From: Cornus controversa
Lineage: Eukaryota > Streptophyta > Magnoliopsida > Cornales > Cornaceae
Length of the DNA stretch: 64,000 nucleotides
Direction of reading: 5' to 3'
Assembly (NCBI GenBank): GCA_026545225.1
Contig: CM048845.1
Location: 81,433,033-81,497,032 of the forward strand
In this document: positions 22,999 to 36,000 of the stretch, in pieces
Layout: each line of letters starts with the position of its first letter
How positions within the stretch are numbered: the first letter of the stretch is position 1
Program-made: the position numbers and the translations under genes
The notes under the pieces: generated by a model
Databases searched by the model: none
What the model saw: only the letters and a program-made list of their open reading frames with translations
What the model was told of the DNA's origin: nothing

Positions 22999-24180
22999 GG
23001 GAGCTGATATTGACACTCCACCAATATCATCTGACACTCCACTTTCACCTTTTTATAAAGTACAATTACAAAGGTGTTCCTCTACTATACAATATTTGAT
23101 TCTTATATTTTTAATACCCTAATTGCCCTTATTTGATAATGTTAGAATTCTTAACTCCGAATTGCAAATTCTCTCTCACATTCTTTTTTTTGTGTGAAAA
23201 TACTTCTTAGTTGATTTTTAAAATATTATTTCTTCATGTTGAATCAATTTATCAATATTTATTTTAGAAGTAAAAAAGTTTAGGATTCAATATAATGATT
23301 TAGAGAGTATCAATCAAATGTATGTGATTCGGATAATAAAAGTTACATCATTAGATAAGTTGGGAAGAAGTTGTTAATAATAGATTACCTAGAAAAATAT
23401 TAAAAATGTATTTGAGTTGGAAACAAACATTATATCAATGAATAAAACCTATTTAAAAAAAAATTAATTATATTTAAAATCAAAAGAAAGTTTAATTTCA
23501 CTTGAATAAAAATTATGATATATAGTTTTTTAAAAAAACTAAGGAAATCTTTTTTATTTTAATAGAGAACTTTTAGAAATTAAAAGATGAAAAGAGAAAA
23601 ACATGACTCTATGAAATATTCTTTCAATTGTAGTTGTCTTAATTTAACTAAGGAGCCTTTGCACCAAAATTTCAAAAGATAAAAATAAAAAAATTAATAT
23701 GATATTTTTCTTCGTTTGCCTTTTATTTTCTCCTCCTTCCTTTCTATTTTGTTTGTTCACAAATTGATGGTATGTTTCAAAATTTTAATTTATGTTATTT
23801 TATAAATAAGACACATGAAAAATAAATTATACATTTGGTGAGTAAAAATAGAATATTTCAAATTTTGAATTCTTTGAGTTATATAAGATAGTGACACGAA
23901 CAACAAGTTTTAATTGAAAATTGTCTAAACTATAATATTTGGGTGGTAATAAATGGATTGTTATATTGTAAACCTAAATTAAAAAAGTTAAAAAAAAAGT
24001 TTTTTTTTAAGAAAAATAAAATAAAATTAAAATTGAGTCTTGAATTAGAAGGGCAATTAGGATACTAAAAATATAAGAATCTAAAATGGTATAACATAGG
24101 ATTAATTTTGTAATTTTACTTTACAAAAATATAAGAGTGGAGTGCCAGAGGATATTGGTGGAGTGTCAATATCAGCTCCC
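22999..24180 (+). mobile_element. 1.18-kb terminal-inverted-repeat element, copy 2
   Basis: Same orientation as and, by eye, roughly 95% identical to copy 1 (16039-17217). Ends GGGAGCTGATATTGACACTC and its complement. Flanks carry a 9-bp match, tatattatt (22990-22998 and 24181-24189). Non-coding. Confidence 0.85.
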
Positions 24181-24552
24181 TATATTATTTAAATAAATAT
24201 AACTTACATTATTTGAATCCCACACACTGGTCTCGTTCATTTATAATTTTATATCCCGTAGAAAAGTAAAATGGCATTCTCGGAATATAAGGAAATAGCC
24301 AGCCAGCCTTGAATCTACGAAAAGGTAAGACGTTAACTACAAAAAAAAAAAAAAAAAAAAAAAAAGGTTAAAGGGATTGAGATAATAGAATACACACTCT
24401 CTCTCGTCTCAAGCAACCAACCCATCACAGTCACAACTACCTGTCCACGAGGCTTCCTTCCCTCGTTCCTTCCTTCCTTCTCCTCCATTGTTTTTTTTAT
24501 TGCTCAAAGAACTTATATACATATACACACACCTACAGCACTATATATATAT

Positions 24553-27332
24553 ATGTCAGAGATAAATCATCGGCGAAGAATTCCGGTGAGGAATCGGAGA
24601 GCCAGACAGCCGCATCCGTCGCCGTCACCTCAACGGCGAACGCCACCTCCGGCTCCTCGACGGTCATCGAAACCTTCGAGGCCGGTTAAGATTCTAAAGA
24701 GATGCAAGTCAGAGCCTACTATGGGGACCGTCGGCGTGTACGATCATCCAAATCTGACGGCGCCCTACGACGCTGTGCTTTTCCGACCGCTTACTTGTAC
24801 GGACATCTTCTCGTCTCCTGAGTTGTTTCCTAGAACTCCTCCAGAAATCGAGGTAAGATACCTTTATCGGGTTTGATTGGCTGTAGGGACTGTTTGGTTG
24901 CATTTTATATTAAATTAATGCAATTTGGTTGATTATCTCTATTTGAGCTCGCGCTCTCACATGTTAGATCAAGAGCACTTGATGCCATTGATTCAACAGA
25001 TGGCAGCGCATCTTAGGATGAGATTGTATTCATGACAGATCTATTCTAATTTTTTAAGCCATAAATTTAGTTTTCTTAATACTTTAAAATTAAAGGGTGT
25101 TTGGTAAACGTGAGAATTTGATTCAATTCAAAGGAAGTTATTTTCTACAAATAAATGTAAAAAAATTAAATTAATTAAAATTACGAAAAAGGAAAATGAA
25201 CAATTTTTTATAGTAATGCAATGATATTATCTAGGATCCACATGAATGTATTAATTAATATTTTTTGTTTTTTAGTTTTAGTTCCTCTTAATAAAATAGA
25301 GCTGCATAAATACCAAAAGCCCTTTTTTTCGGGTTCTTGGATTGGGAGTACGTATTTAAATGCTTGGAAAACAAAATGTGGTTGTTGGCTTAGGAATGTA
25401 CATTATTCGATGGATGAATTTGGAAATTTGCTTGTCCAAACATACCTCTAATTAAAAGAATTCCATATCTTACATGTGAGTTGCAATACCAAAAGAAGCA
25501 TGCTCCTTTATTTTTTATTTATTTTTGGTAAAGCAACCATGTTCCTTTCGAATGAATTCAATACATTAATGTGAAGCATGGTGAAGTGATCAATAAATTC
25601 GTTCCATATATATTGAATGCGTGATTGTTACCCATTATATGTGAGATTACATTTAATAATAAACAATAGAAAAGGATGACTTTGATAATTGTAATTAAAT
25701 TCTGAAGAAGGAGCTATATGTATATAATGCAAAATATGTTTTGTGTTTCAAAAAAATAATTCTTACAATGCTGTTAAAAGCAATCCGACATATCATGTTC
25801 TTGTTTCCAGAGGTTTTGACATATTTAGTGGTTGGTTGGCCCAACCACATTGCAAGAAAGTGGATTCAATTGATAATGTAGAGTAGTAGTAATTGAAACA
25901 CGGCCTAAATGTCTAAATTTGATGAGAATTTTGGTATGCAGAGTTACAACAAGGATGCGAAGGTGGTGGTTAATGTGACAGTTGAAGGAAGTGTTGGTCC
26001 GATCAGGACTATGGTCAAATTGGGATCAAGTGTGGAGGAGACAATAAGGCTTGTACTTAACAAGTATGGTGAAGAACGGCGGAGTCCTCGGCTCGATAAA
26101 AAAGCTGCCTCGTCCTTTGAATTACACCACTCAAACTTCAGTCTTCAATGTAAGTTTTAGGATTTCTGACTTTCTTGTCCGTCTATTCCTTTCATTCCCT
26201 AGAAAATGAGGACAAAGAAGGGGAGAAATATATACATGAAAGATAAACGAACACAAAATAACTTTTCATTAGTAATTTCTGGAAAATTTATTGCTACAAC
26301 TTGGTCTTGGAATGATTGTCATAAGAGCCAACTATTTTTTTTTTCTTTGTTTTCTTAAGATGTCCCATTTTTTTGGTGCCATTTATGAGAAAATGACTAC
26401 TTTGATGATGTGTTGCTTAAGAAACTCTCTAGGAGGGCTTTGACATTCAGAATTAGCCATACTAGATAAAAGAGATGGTTGAACAGTACATAATATTAAA
26501 TCTTGACTTAAGTAATAAACTTGTCTTATTGACATTTGTAATAGTAACTTTGATGTTTAGTTTTAGACTAGTCTAATTTAGGTGTGACATGACTTTTAAA
26601 CTACGTGAAAGCAGTATTAAGGAGATTTGTATATATTAGTGAGTGATGGTTCACCTCACCGTCCAAAACTATATATATATATATATATATATGGTCGGTT
26701 CCTAACTTCTATATTCCAGCTTGTATATTGTAGGTTTTTGTGGAGTTGGGTATCTTGATTCTTAAGTGAGACTTTTAAATACTTGGTCCCAGATATGACA
26801 AGAAGGCAACAAAAGAGGGTTAATGATGCTTTAAATTTGCATAGTCAATAAATCCGGCAAGTAGCTTTCTTGCTAGGTCATGATCCCGTGTCTGTGACCC
26901 TCAACTGAAAAAACTTGTGTGGAAGTGGCATGCCAACTACAGCGAAACTTTCAGATTATATCACATTAATTGACATAAATTATATGATTTAAGATTTCAT
27001 TTTTCTTTTTCTCCAAACAGCCTCACTACTATGAATTAATTCAATTGTTTTATATTATGTATTGAAAAAAAATTGTTTTAAATGGTTTTATAGGTTTGAA
27101 TAAATCAGACGTGATCGGGGATGTTGGAATTCGAAGTTTTTATCTTCGAAGGAGCTATAACGATTGTAGCAGTAGCGAAGGAGAAATGGCATCATCTGCA
27201 GGAAGAGGAAGTAATACTCCTCAACCTCCTCACTATTCCCTCCCAGATTATATTGCTAGGAAAATAAATAAAATTATTAGAAGAACTCGTAAACTGTGGA
27301 AGATCTTGGGTTGCATAAATTGTGGTGGATGA
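24553..27332 (+). CDS. DUF7054-domain protein, three exons, 248 aa
   Basis: Three exons join in phase: 24553-24852, 25942-26149 and 27094-27332, each with a GT donor and AG acceptor. The first exon encodes a basic, proline-rich N-terminus (about residues 1-45) followed by a KRCKSEP motif and a conserved-looking [20 protein letters not shown] segment. The second begins the compact domain [20 protein letters not shown] through [10 protein letters not shown]. The third completes it ([14 protein letters not shown]) and ends in a basic tail with a CINCGG C-terminus. I recognise the domain as the plant family I recall as DUF7054; its biochemical role is not known to me. The residue split by intron 2 is Cys, where the relative at 33054 has Ser. 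No signal peptide or membrane segment is seen. A shorter relative lies 5.7 kb downstream on the same strand. Confidence 0.85.
26670..26692. repeat. TA microsatellite in intron 2 of the first DUF7054 gene
   Basis: Simple (TA)n tract of about 11 repeats. Confidence 0.85.
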
Positions 27333-27681
27333 CCCATGCCACAACCTTAGTCGAGTAGAGTAACATAAAAATATTATATTTTGTTACTCTTCTCAACCAC
27401 CTTGTTGTTCAGTGGTAGTGGTTATTCTTTTTCTTTTTTTCTATTATTCTTCTATCACGTATAAATATCATCTCCTATATGTGACTTGTAAATATACATC
27501 CTCATTTGTTCTTAATCATCCACTTCATGGCCATTTGTTACGAAATTATAATGTTCAGATAAATTCTTCACTTGACATTACATCAAGTCAACTGATCAAA
27601 AGCTTATTTGGTATATGGCAAGAGTAAGACTGTTTCTAAGTTCATCTGTTTATGTATGTGCGTGCGGCCCCATTTCTGTCT

Positions 27682-27744
<63 letters not shown>

Positions 27745-28716
27745 GTGAACCACAAGTTGAGTTCTTCTCAATAGGTATTTTCTGTTTGATAATTAATTGA
27801 ATCTCTCTTCTTATTTTTATTGTTTTTGCCCGAACTTGAATCTTTCCTACTAAAATCTCTTCAAACAGCATATAGTTTTTGAATAAATTTTTTAAATCAG
27901 TGATTCTCTTCCAAGGAACTTGCAGTTTTCAAATGAAAGACAACAAGAATTAAAATGATCCATGCATCCATCATTTTGTCAGTAATTAATTATTATTACT
28001 TCATCTTCATTATGTTTACATATTTTCAACATGTAAATTTGATCAATTTTTACTTTTTTTGTCAAAAAAATATTCGTTATACTTTTAACCTACAATTGAG
28101 AAAGGAGTCGTTCTTGTTTTATTCTCGTATGAATAAGGTCGATATATCAATTACTATGTTTAACTATTTAAAATTATTTCTAATAATTTTTATATATATT
28201 ATTTTGTATTCAAATCATATAAGTCTACTCTATTATTATTTTTTTAATAGTTGTCACATCTAAATTTTCTTTTACATTTTTATCTGACTCTATTTCTTCT
28301 CAGCATTCTCGTTTCCACACAAATCCGTTTTTTTGTTGCCTTCCATCGAAAGAGTGACCAGTTAAAACCACTGCACCCTCTTCAACCTTTTCTGATGAGC
28401 TTGTATTATTCTCATTTAGGATGACCAAAGAATCAATCTATCATCGTTAGTTGCGCTTGCTTTCTCGTGGAAAGAGATGGGCAAATAATTTAATGTCCTT
28501 TTCAACACGGTGCCTTCAACCATGAAAGATCACTTTTTCCTAACGCACTTTACCAATTTTAAAAGGAAAATTCTTTTCAAAGTGACAAAAAGTTATAATC
28601 AATGCAAATGGAAGAGAATCAACGGCTATCGAAGAAATGACATAATGCCAACTCCATTGATTATTTACTAGTCACATTGTTTAGTGCCTAACATATATCA
28701 TTCCATTATTCTAAAA
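27333..28716. other. 3' flank of the first DUF7054 gene, AT-rich spacer
   Basis: Presumed 3' untranslated region, then spacer. A (TG)n(AG)n compound microsatellite lies at about 27680-27741. No further gene is seen; the short open frames are AT-rich and unlike proteins. Confidence 0.6.
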
Positions 28717-28949
28717 GGATAAAATCTTCGGACACTTTTCAAATTTTTGTTTATTGTTCAAGTAAAATACTTATGTTAAAAATAGCTCTGACACTTTTGT
28801 CGCAGTTAATGACGGTTTGTTTCTAACTGTTAGAGTATTTTTACCATTATACCCCTCATATGTTTAAGCAAATTATAGACTAAAAATATGAAAAGTCTAT
28901 TTTGCCCTTCAACAAATCTAATACTCGCTCACTATAAATATATCTCTAA

Positions 28950-28996
<47 letters not shown>

Positions 28997-29912
28997 TAAC
29001 AACACCACTGCCCACCTTTTTGCTCCATCACGACCCTCCAACGACAACCAACAGCATGTGTGGGCTTTGCAAGGCTTGAATTATCTTTAACCTTTCTTCA
29101 ATTACAAACCCAAAATGCGAATTCTTATTGTGACCACTACTCGTCCATCTTCTAGCCTCCAAACATAACCAAACCTCCACCAATTTAATCTAAAACTCAC
29201 ACTGGCCCAAACAACTACCGATCTATTCCTCATGCAACAATCAGTAATTTATGATCAAAATTACTTAACAACAAGACCCATTCAAACCCTTTTCTCACCG
29301 ACCTACTGCCATTGATTCTGACCACAGTTCAACCTTAAAACTGCTCCCAAACTCCATCAATTCCAAATTTAAACCATTCAACTCCTTGCCCCTTCAACCT
29401 AATAATTGGATTCAAGAATTTCCAAAAACATTCCTTATTCCCACAACTTGATTTTCCACGGTTCGACTATTGAAATCAACCCAAGATTCATCAATCTAAC
29501 CATATATTACACCCATCTACAACTTAGATTTCAAACCATCTTGTAGCTTCAAAATCATTTAGTGGTTGTGAATGATGATACGTGACGAAGACTGTGTTTG
29601 GCTGGGTAGTGGGTTCTATAGAACAATTTATTGTGAGGGTATAAAGGTCTAATTATTTTATGTTAAAATTGTACTTTCAAATAAGAAGGGTAGTTTTGGC
29701 ATTTTAATTTTTTAAATTAGTTGGCTTTAGACGTTTCTAACGGTTAACTAACAGCAAGGGGTGTTAGTGTTAGGTCAACCAAAACTACTTAGGGGGTGTC
29801 AAAGTCATTTTTGACATTGTAATTCTTCGTGGCCAATAAACAAAATTTTTTTACATAGTTATTCTTCATGGGCGATAAACAAAAATCTTGAGAGTGTTAG
29901 AGCATTTTACCC
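28717..29912. mobile_element. Foldback MULE-like element, 1.2 kb
   Basis: Ends GGATAAAATCTTCGGACACT and (inverted) GGGTAAAATGCTCTAACACT belong to the same terminal family as the foldback at 15690-17808; both share a 'tttattgttca'-type stretch next to the end. Flanks show an imperfect repeat of ttctaaa. The interior has a TA tract near 28960-28995 and C-rich non-coding DNA. Confidence 0.6.
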
Positions 29913-29929
29913 TTCTAAATTTTTTTCAA

Positions 29930-31640
29930 ACAAATTACATTTTGACTCCCTGAGGTATGTCCATACGTCAATCTGATTCCCCACGTTTGTGTATTGACTT
30001 TTACATATCTGAAGTTTAAAATTATATATCACTTTAGTCCCTCATGTCATTGTCAACGCTCAGATTGCTTACATCATGCAAACAGTAGCCAAAAAATACC
30101 TACAATGTCCTTCTACACTTTCGCACCTATTTGTGCCAATTTTTCCTCCAATAGAGTTTATTAATTTGACCCCTCCATGCCCATTAATTTCCACTGTAAG
30201 AACATATGGCATCCCTGACTTTAATTTAGGGACAATTTAATAAAAACAAACTTAATTTTTTATAATTACAAATACAACAAATATTAAATAATATTAGTGT
30301 ATAGACTAACTTAACACAAAATAATTATGTATTTCGCAACTTTAAATCAAAGAATTTGGTGTCAAACAAGTTTTACTATTCATTTTTCACTCTTCGATCA
30401 AATTACCCTGTAAGCCAAACGCGTAAACAACTGTGAACCACTAGTGGCACTGTTGTCATCGCCGCCGCCACCATCCTCACCCCACAACCATATCTACCTT
30501 TGTTATTGTTCAACAACCAATCTAAATAACACCACCATTCCCACCACCGCCACCCGAATCAACCTTTCCCTATCCAAACCAGGCACGTCTTAGAATCTCT
30601 CTTCTTTAGCCAAATTCCATGGTCAATGTGTTCCAACTTTAATTGTTTGGAGCCCAAAAACTTTGATCAAACTCTAGATTCGGTGCATCGTCGGGACGAG
30701 ATTGAGCCATGTGGGCTTATCGGTTGATCTCTTCTTGTTTCCAACTCAATCATTTCATTCCTTCTTCTTTCTCTGGATTTCAACTTTTTCACTTTCCTTC
30801 GGTCCTGCCTCATCGAAAGGTTGTCGTCACCACTACCCCTTATCCCCTTTGTTAAGTGATTGTTCCTGAAGAGTCGTAGATGATGGAAAAGCCACCCATC
30901 TCCAAAATCTCTTATTTTGGATTTGCAATTTCAAAACCCTAATTTAAGTTTGCAATTTCAAAACTAGTCAAGATCTTAAATCATCACCACTACAAAACCA
31001 AACAATGACCTCTCATTTTGGAGAATCAAATTAGGGTTTTGAAATTGCAAACTCAGATTAGGGCTCCAATAGGTGACTTTGTCAGTGGTGGCTATAGGAA
31101 TGTTACTGCAAATGGTGGTAGTTGGGTTGGTCTTTTGCAAAGAGTGGTGGTGGCGTTGGCGACGAATGGTGATTGTTAGGTTGGTCTTTTGTTGTTTAGA
31201 TGAACAGTGATTTGAATTTTTTGTGAAGAAGAAAATGAACAATAATTTGGTTGTGTGGTGAGAATGGTGGTTGTTATTCATGTAAGTTGTGGCGGTGGTA
31301 GTTTGAGTGGTTGCTGCTGCCGTAGGTTGTGGTGGTGTTTAGGTGAAGGAGGCATTTTGGACCAAAACTGTATAATTATTGTATTGTAATTATTTTATGT
31401 TAAGTTACTTTTGTACACTATTTTTATTTAGTACACTAATAAGTTATTTTTTTTTTATTAAATTGTCCCTTTAATTTAGGGAGTCAAAATGTAGGTGATA
31501 GAGGGATGCTTGGGAAGTAGAGTAAATATAATTTTGACAAGTATAGTATTTTGGTAAAGTAGTTTAGTCATTTTAGTATGTTGATCAAAGTTAACAAATG
31601 AATGAACAAATTTCAGGAGCTCAAAATATAATTTACCCAA
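29930..31640. mobile_element. Possible further foldback element
   Basis: The left text aaattacattttgactccct is mirrored loosely by the complement of caggagctcaaaatataatt at 31614-31633, and a second partial mirror lies at about 31480. The interior has GGTGGT-rich tracts that make spurious open frames. Ends and duplication could not be fixed. Confidence 0.35.
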
Positions 31641-33053
31641 ACTTTTCTTTGACCATGTGCTAATTCTGCAACATGCACAATAGCCACACAAAGCGACTCG
31701 AGAAATCGGGGCAAACAATGGCCACTTTTTCTTCGGTTGTATGGAGTATGTGGTTAGACAACAGTGCCACAGCTCAAAACTCAGATTTCTTAAAATAAAA
31801 TAAAATAAAAACGAAAAAAAATCACGAAAGTTTTGTATTTTATGATGTGACCAAAAGGACAAGACTGTTTTTATCGGGGGAAAAAAAAAGGGACAAAACA
31901 ATCCTAATTTATAAAATTACTGTCTTTTGTTTTCTTATCTCTTCAATACCTTTAGATTTTGGTGTTTGATCTTTCACAACCTACCAAACCGTACAATTTA
32001 GTTTGGTTCTACATGGAATGGTTGATTTGGGTTTTAAAAATTAAGAAAGCGCGATTTTGGTTTCGAATCAAAAAAATATATATATACATAAAAAAATCAT
32101 ACATACATATATATTTTTGAATAATATTTGTCTTCTCACCATCAATTCAGTACTATGATAAAATAACACGTGTTTATTTTTCTATATTTTTTCTTTTCAT
32201 ATTCTAAATTCAAAATGCACACATGTCAATCTATCCATAGTGATAAAACAAGTACGGTTCATATTTTGATTTTTTGTTTTATTAATACGTGTACGTCATC
32301 ATCATATTTGTCTTTATACTATATGAATATGATTCATCATATCTATATTACATTTAAGTATTATGTTTGAATCTTTCTAAAAAAAGAAAATTATAATCTA
32401 ACGGTCAAAAATGTTTAAAAAATTAATTTTAAAGTTCAAAATATTTATATCTAAAATAATTCTTTTTATCATCAATGTAACAGTCACAATTCACCTATTA
32501 CATTCACACTTAAATTTACATATACATTTACATAATATCACAACTCTAAAATAATTCAGTCTAATAATTTTTTATAGTGCTATAAACACGGGTAATACGG
32601 TCGCGCGCGCGTGTGTGTAAGTGAGAGAGAGAGAGTTTAAAATCGTAGAACTGAATTAACATAAGCTTGTCATTTACGATTTGATTCGGTTGAATTTAGT
32701 TTCACTGTTACAGTTCTGGAAATATTGGACCAAATTGGTTCTAGTTCATCATAAGATCAAATGTCACTGTGTTCACCTTACAACCATCTACTTATGTAGC
32801 TGGTAATATCGTAATTACTCAAAATCAAGAGGTTGGTATTGAAACTCGCACTTTCTTCGAACTTTCGCGCGCCTCTCTTTATGTACAAACCGACGTAGCA
32901 TTTCATTCACTGTCTCTCAACCTACCAGTCCACATCTCTCTTATAGCATTATCAATTATGTGAATATTACGTGTGTGTGTGTCTATATATCTCTCGTCAA
33001 TTCAATACTTTAAAGTTTAAACCCTAATCGCTCCATTCATAAACTTCATCGAA
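31641..33053. other. Upstream region of the second DUF7054 gene
   Basis: AT-rich spacer with relic-like patches (31960-32050, 32640-32720) that resemble hAT MITE sub-ends. A CG/TG/AG microsatellite lies at about 32603-32635. A TATA-like tatatat near 32982-32990, about 65 bp before the ATG, is the best promoter candidate. Confidence 0.4.
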
Positions 33054-36000
33054 ATGATGACTTCTCTACCACCGCGAACTCGCCGGCAAGACGTATTTGG
33101 CCAGAGCTTCCCGGCGGCCGGCGGTCGAAACCTGCGGGCAAAACTCGGCTCTCAGTCGCATCCGGAACTCGTACGCCGACGCGGCGGTCTTATCACTGTT
33201 CCCGGTAAGATGTCACCGCCGGTGGCCGGTGCGCCACACAAACTTACGAAGCTGTTGCTGAACGTCAATATCCAGAGGAGTTTGGGACCGGTTCAGGTGG
33301 TGATGTCGCTGGAAAACACCGTGCGGGACTTGATGCAGGCGGCGATAGAGATCTACGTGAAGGAGAAGAGGCGGCCATTTTTGTGTGAAACCGATCCTCG
33401 GCGTTTCGAGCTCCACTATTCGCCGTTTAGTTTGGAGAGTAAGTTCTCGCGCGATCTTTGTATTTTTGGTGTTATTGTTGACATAGCATATAGGTCCCTG
33501 TATTTTTACAAATTTGTATATCTGCCTACGCTTTTGCTTCTCTAGTTCTGTTACAGTCTTCAGCACAACGGATATGTTGTGCTATGATTCGTTGGTTTTC
33601 GATTCTCGTTAGAACGAGTATTGATGATGCAAAAATCCGCCCCGATCTGGTCAAACGCCAACCTGTAAAATGGACAAGAGAAGAGTGATCGAAAGGGCAC
33701 CGGTGCAGTGCCGGCCGAACACGCTCCGACGATCAAGTTAGAAATCGGGATGGTGTTTCAATGGATGTATAGGAACTCAGAGGGTATTTCTTGCGTACCT
33801 GGCATATGAGTCGCTCCTGTATTTATAGCAGTGAAAACGAAGCCGTGTCATAATAGGGGTCTGCCTCTTGAAGATAGAGAAGTCCCGATACAATTAGATT
33901 TCCTGTCCATATCAGCTTGGGCCCATCAACTACGCTACAAGTTTCATCCTTTCAGTCAACCACTCTATCAGATGCCCCCTGTTCATGAGGGTCAAATGCT
34001 GGGCCTTATGAACATTTTGGATTACTCATTGGGCGTTTCTAATATATATTTTTTCTTTTTTTTTTTTTTTCTTTCTTTCTTCTTTCTTTTCTTTTTCCTT
34101 TTCTTTTTCTTTTTTTCTTTCTTTTTTTCTTCTTTCTTCTTTCTTTTTCTTTTCTTTTTTCTTCTTTCTTCTCCTTTTCTGCGCGTGGCCCAGGTGGGCC
34201 CGGCCGCGCCCGGCCAAGGCCAGGCAGCGCCCGGCCAAGGTCAGGCGGCGCCCGGCCAGGGCTGGCCGAGCCAAGGCCTGGCAGCTTCCGGCTTGGTGTG
34301 CTTGTCTTCGCCTGGCGTACTCGCTCTGTGCTGGCTCCCTTGCGACCGTTTGGCTTGTGAACGTTACTAAAAGGTGCCTTTTTGTGCTTGAGGACCGTTT
34401 GGCTTGTGAACGTTACTAAAAGGTGCCTTTTTGTGCTTGAGGACCGTTGGAAAGAGACGTTGGGGGCATTTTGCAACCGTTGGCTTCCATTGCCTATATA
34501 AGCACAATTACCTTCATTCATTCCTCACTTCATCATACCTTGTCACTAGCTCTCCTTCTTCCTTCAGCTTGCTTCTCTAGCTCATGCCCTGCACTATTTT
34601 ATCTTCTCTCTCTCGTTGTCTGTACATTGTTGATCACAACTTCAACAAACCGGATCCAGAACTCTTTGCTCCTGGCTCTCCCCTGGTCCAAGTATTCAAC
34701 TTTCTTCATTCCACGATGGCAGACTACAGAGAATGCCAAGATATTACCTCTACAATGACGGATGCTGATGTCGAAGAGTTGGCTACCTCATTCTCTTTTC
34801 CAGACGGGGTGGTAGCCAGGGCTCCCTTGCCAGCAGAGAGGGCCTTTTCCATTTGCCCAGGAGAGACGTGCTTCTATGAAGGCTACTTTCTTTCAGGTCT
34901 GCGTTTCCCCGTCCCAGATTTTGCGAAAGAGTTGCTCCGATACCTCAACCTTTGCCCTTCTCAGCTTACGCCTAATTCTTGGCGTATTATTATGGCTACC
35001 CTGGTCCTTTGGAGGTCCAGCAAGCTCACTCCTCAACCAACTATGAACGAGTTTCTTTCTTGTTATACTATCTTAAAAAGCAAGGACTGGCGTCATATTC
35101 AAGGCCGGTCTCGCGGCGCAGGTAGCCTTCCCAAAGGACTTGTGATTCTCGACAATGGTCATCGGATAAAGAACTGGAAGGAACGATTCTTTTTCGTTTC
35201 GGGTGATTGGGAGCTTCCTCCTCGCCGCATTCCCCGCACTTGGACCGACGGGGTCGTGAGTGGTACGCTTTTTTCTATCCTTTCTTTTCAAGTCATCCTT
35301 TCTTTCTTACGTATGTTATAGAAACGGGTGTATTTTCATAAACCAGCTGCCAGGGTGGAGCCCGAGATAAGCCAGGAAGAGGAAGATAGGTTAGACCTTA
35401 TCTATGATCTTGGGATGAGGGATGCGGTGACCTTGACTTCTGATGCAGGATTGAGAACACTTGGTTACCTGCCTCGCTTGCTTGGGGAGAGGAGAGGTAC
35501 ACCTTTATATTTTTTGACCCCTTATTCCCTTCTCTTCCTGGATTTGAAAAATATAAATTTTACCGTATACATCGTGCAGGACCTCGGAGGAGGCCCGACC
35601 AAGACATCCGCATGTTGGCGAAAGGGAAGGGCGTTGAGGGATCTTCGTCCCCTGCTCAGAAAAGACGACGCCAACCCGTCCTCAGGAGCCTTGGTGCATC
35701 TACAGGTGGGGGCTTATCCTCTCCCCCCTCTATCGGGAATTCTCCCCTTGCAGCCACCATGAGTACCCCAGCTCCTGGCGCCAACCCCTTTGTGATACCT
35801 TACCCCCCTTTGTTCACGGGTAGTAACCTGGCTGACCCAGGAACCTTTGGGGTGCCGTCGACTCAACTCTTTGGCGGAGACAGCTTGCATGTATCGTTCT
35901 CCCCGGCCACCAGCCACACCGGGTTATTAACCCCATCGGTCGGCCATACAGGTTCATTGCTGGGTGACACATCCTTTGCTATAAAAAGGGCTGGGGAGTT

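Noticed and set aside
25221-25451. 76-codon open frame in intron 1 of the first DUF7054 gene
   Set aside because: Lies wholly in the intron between well-supported exons and has no family match.
31476-31901. 141-codon open frame on the minus strand
   Set aside because: Phe/Tyr/Lys-biased AT-rich translation with no domain, crossing the edge of a foldback-like repeat.
33831-34521. Long open frames with Phe or Lys/Glu runs on both strands
   Set aside because: Artefacts of the TTTC tract and the GC-rich minisatellite in the Tat element; no domain content.
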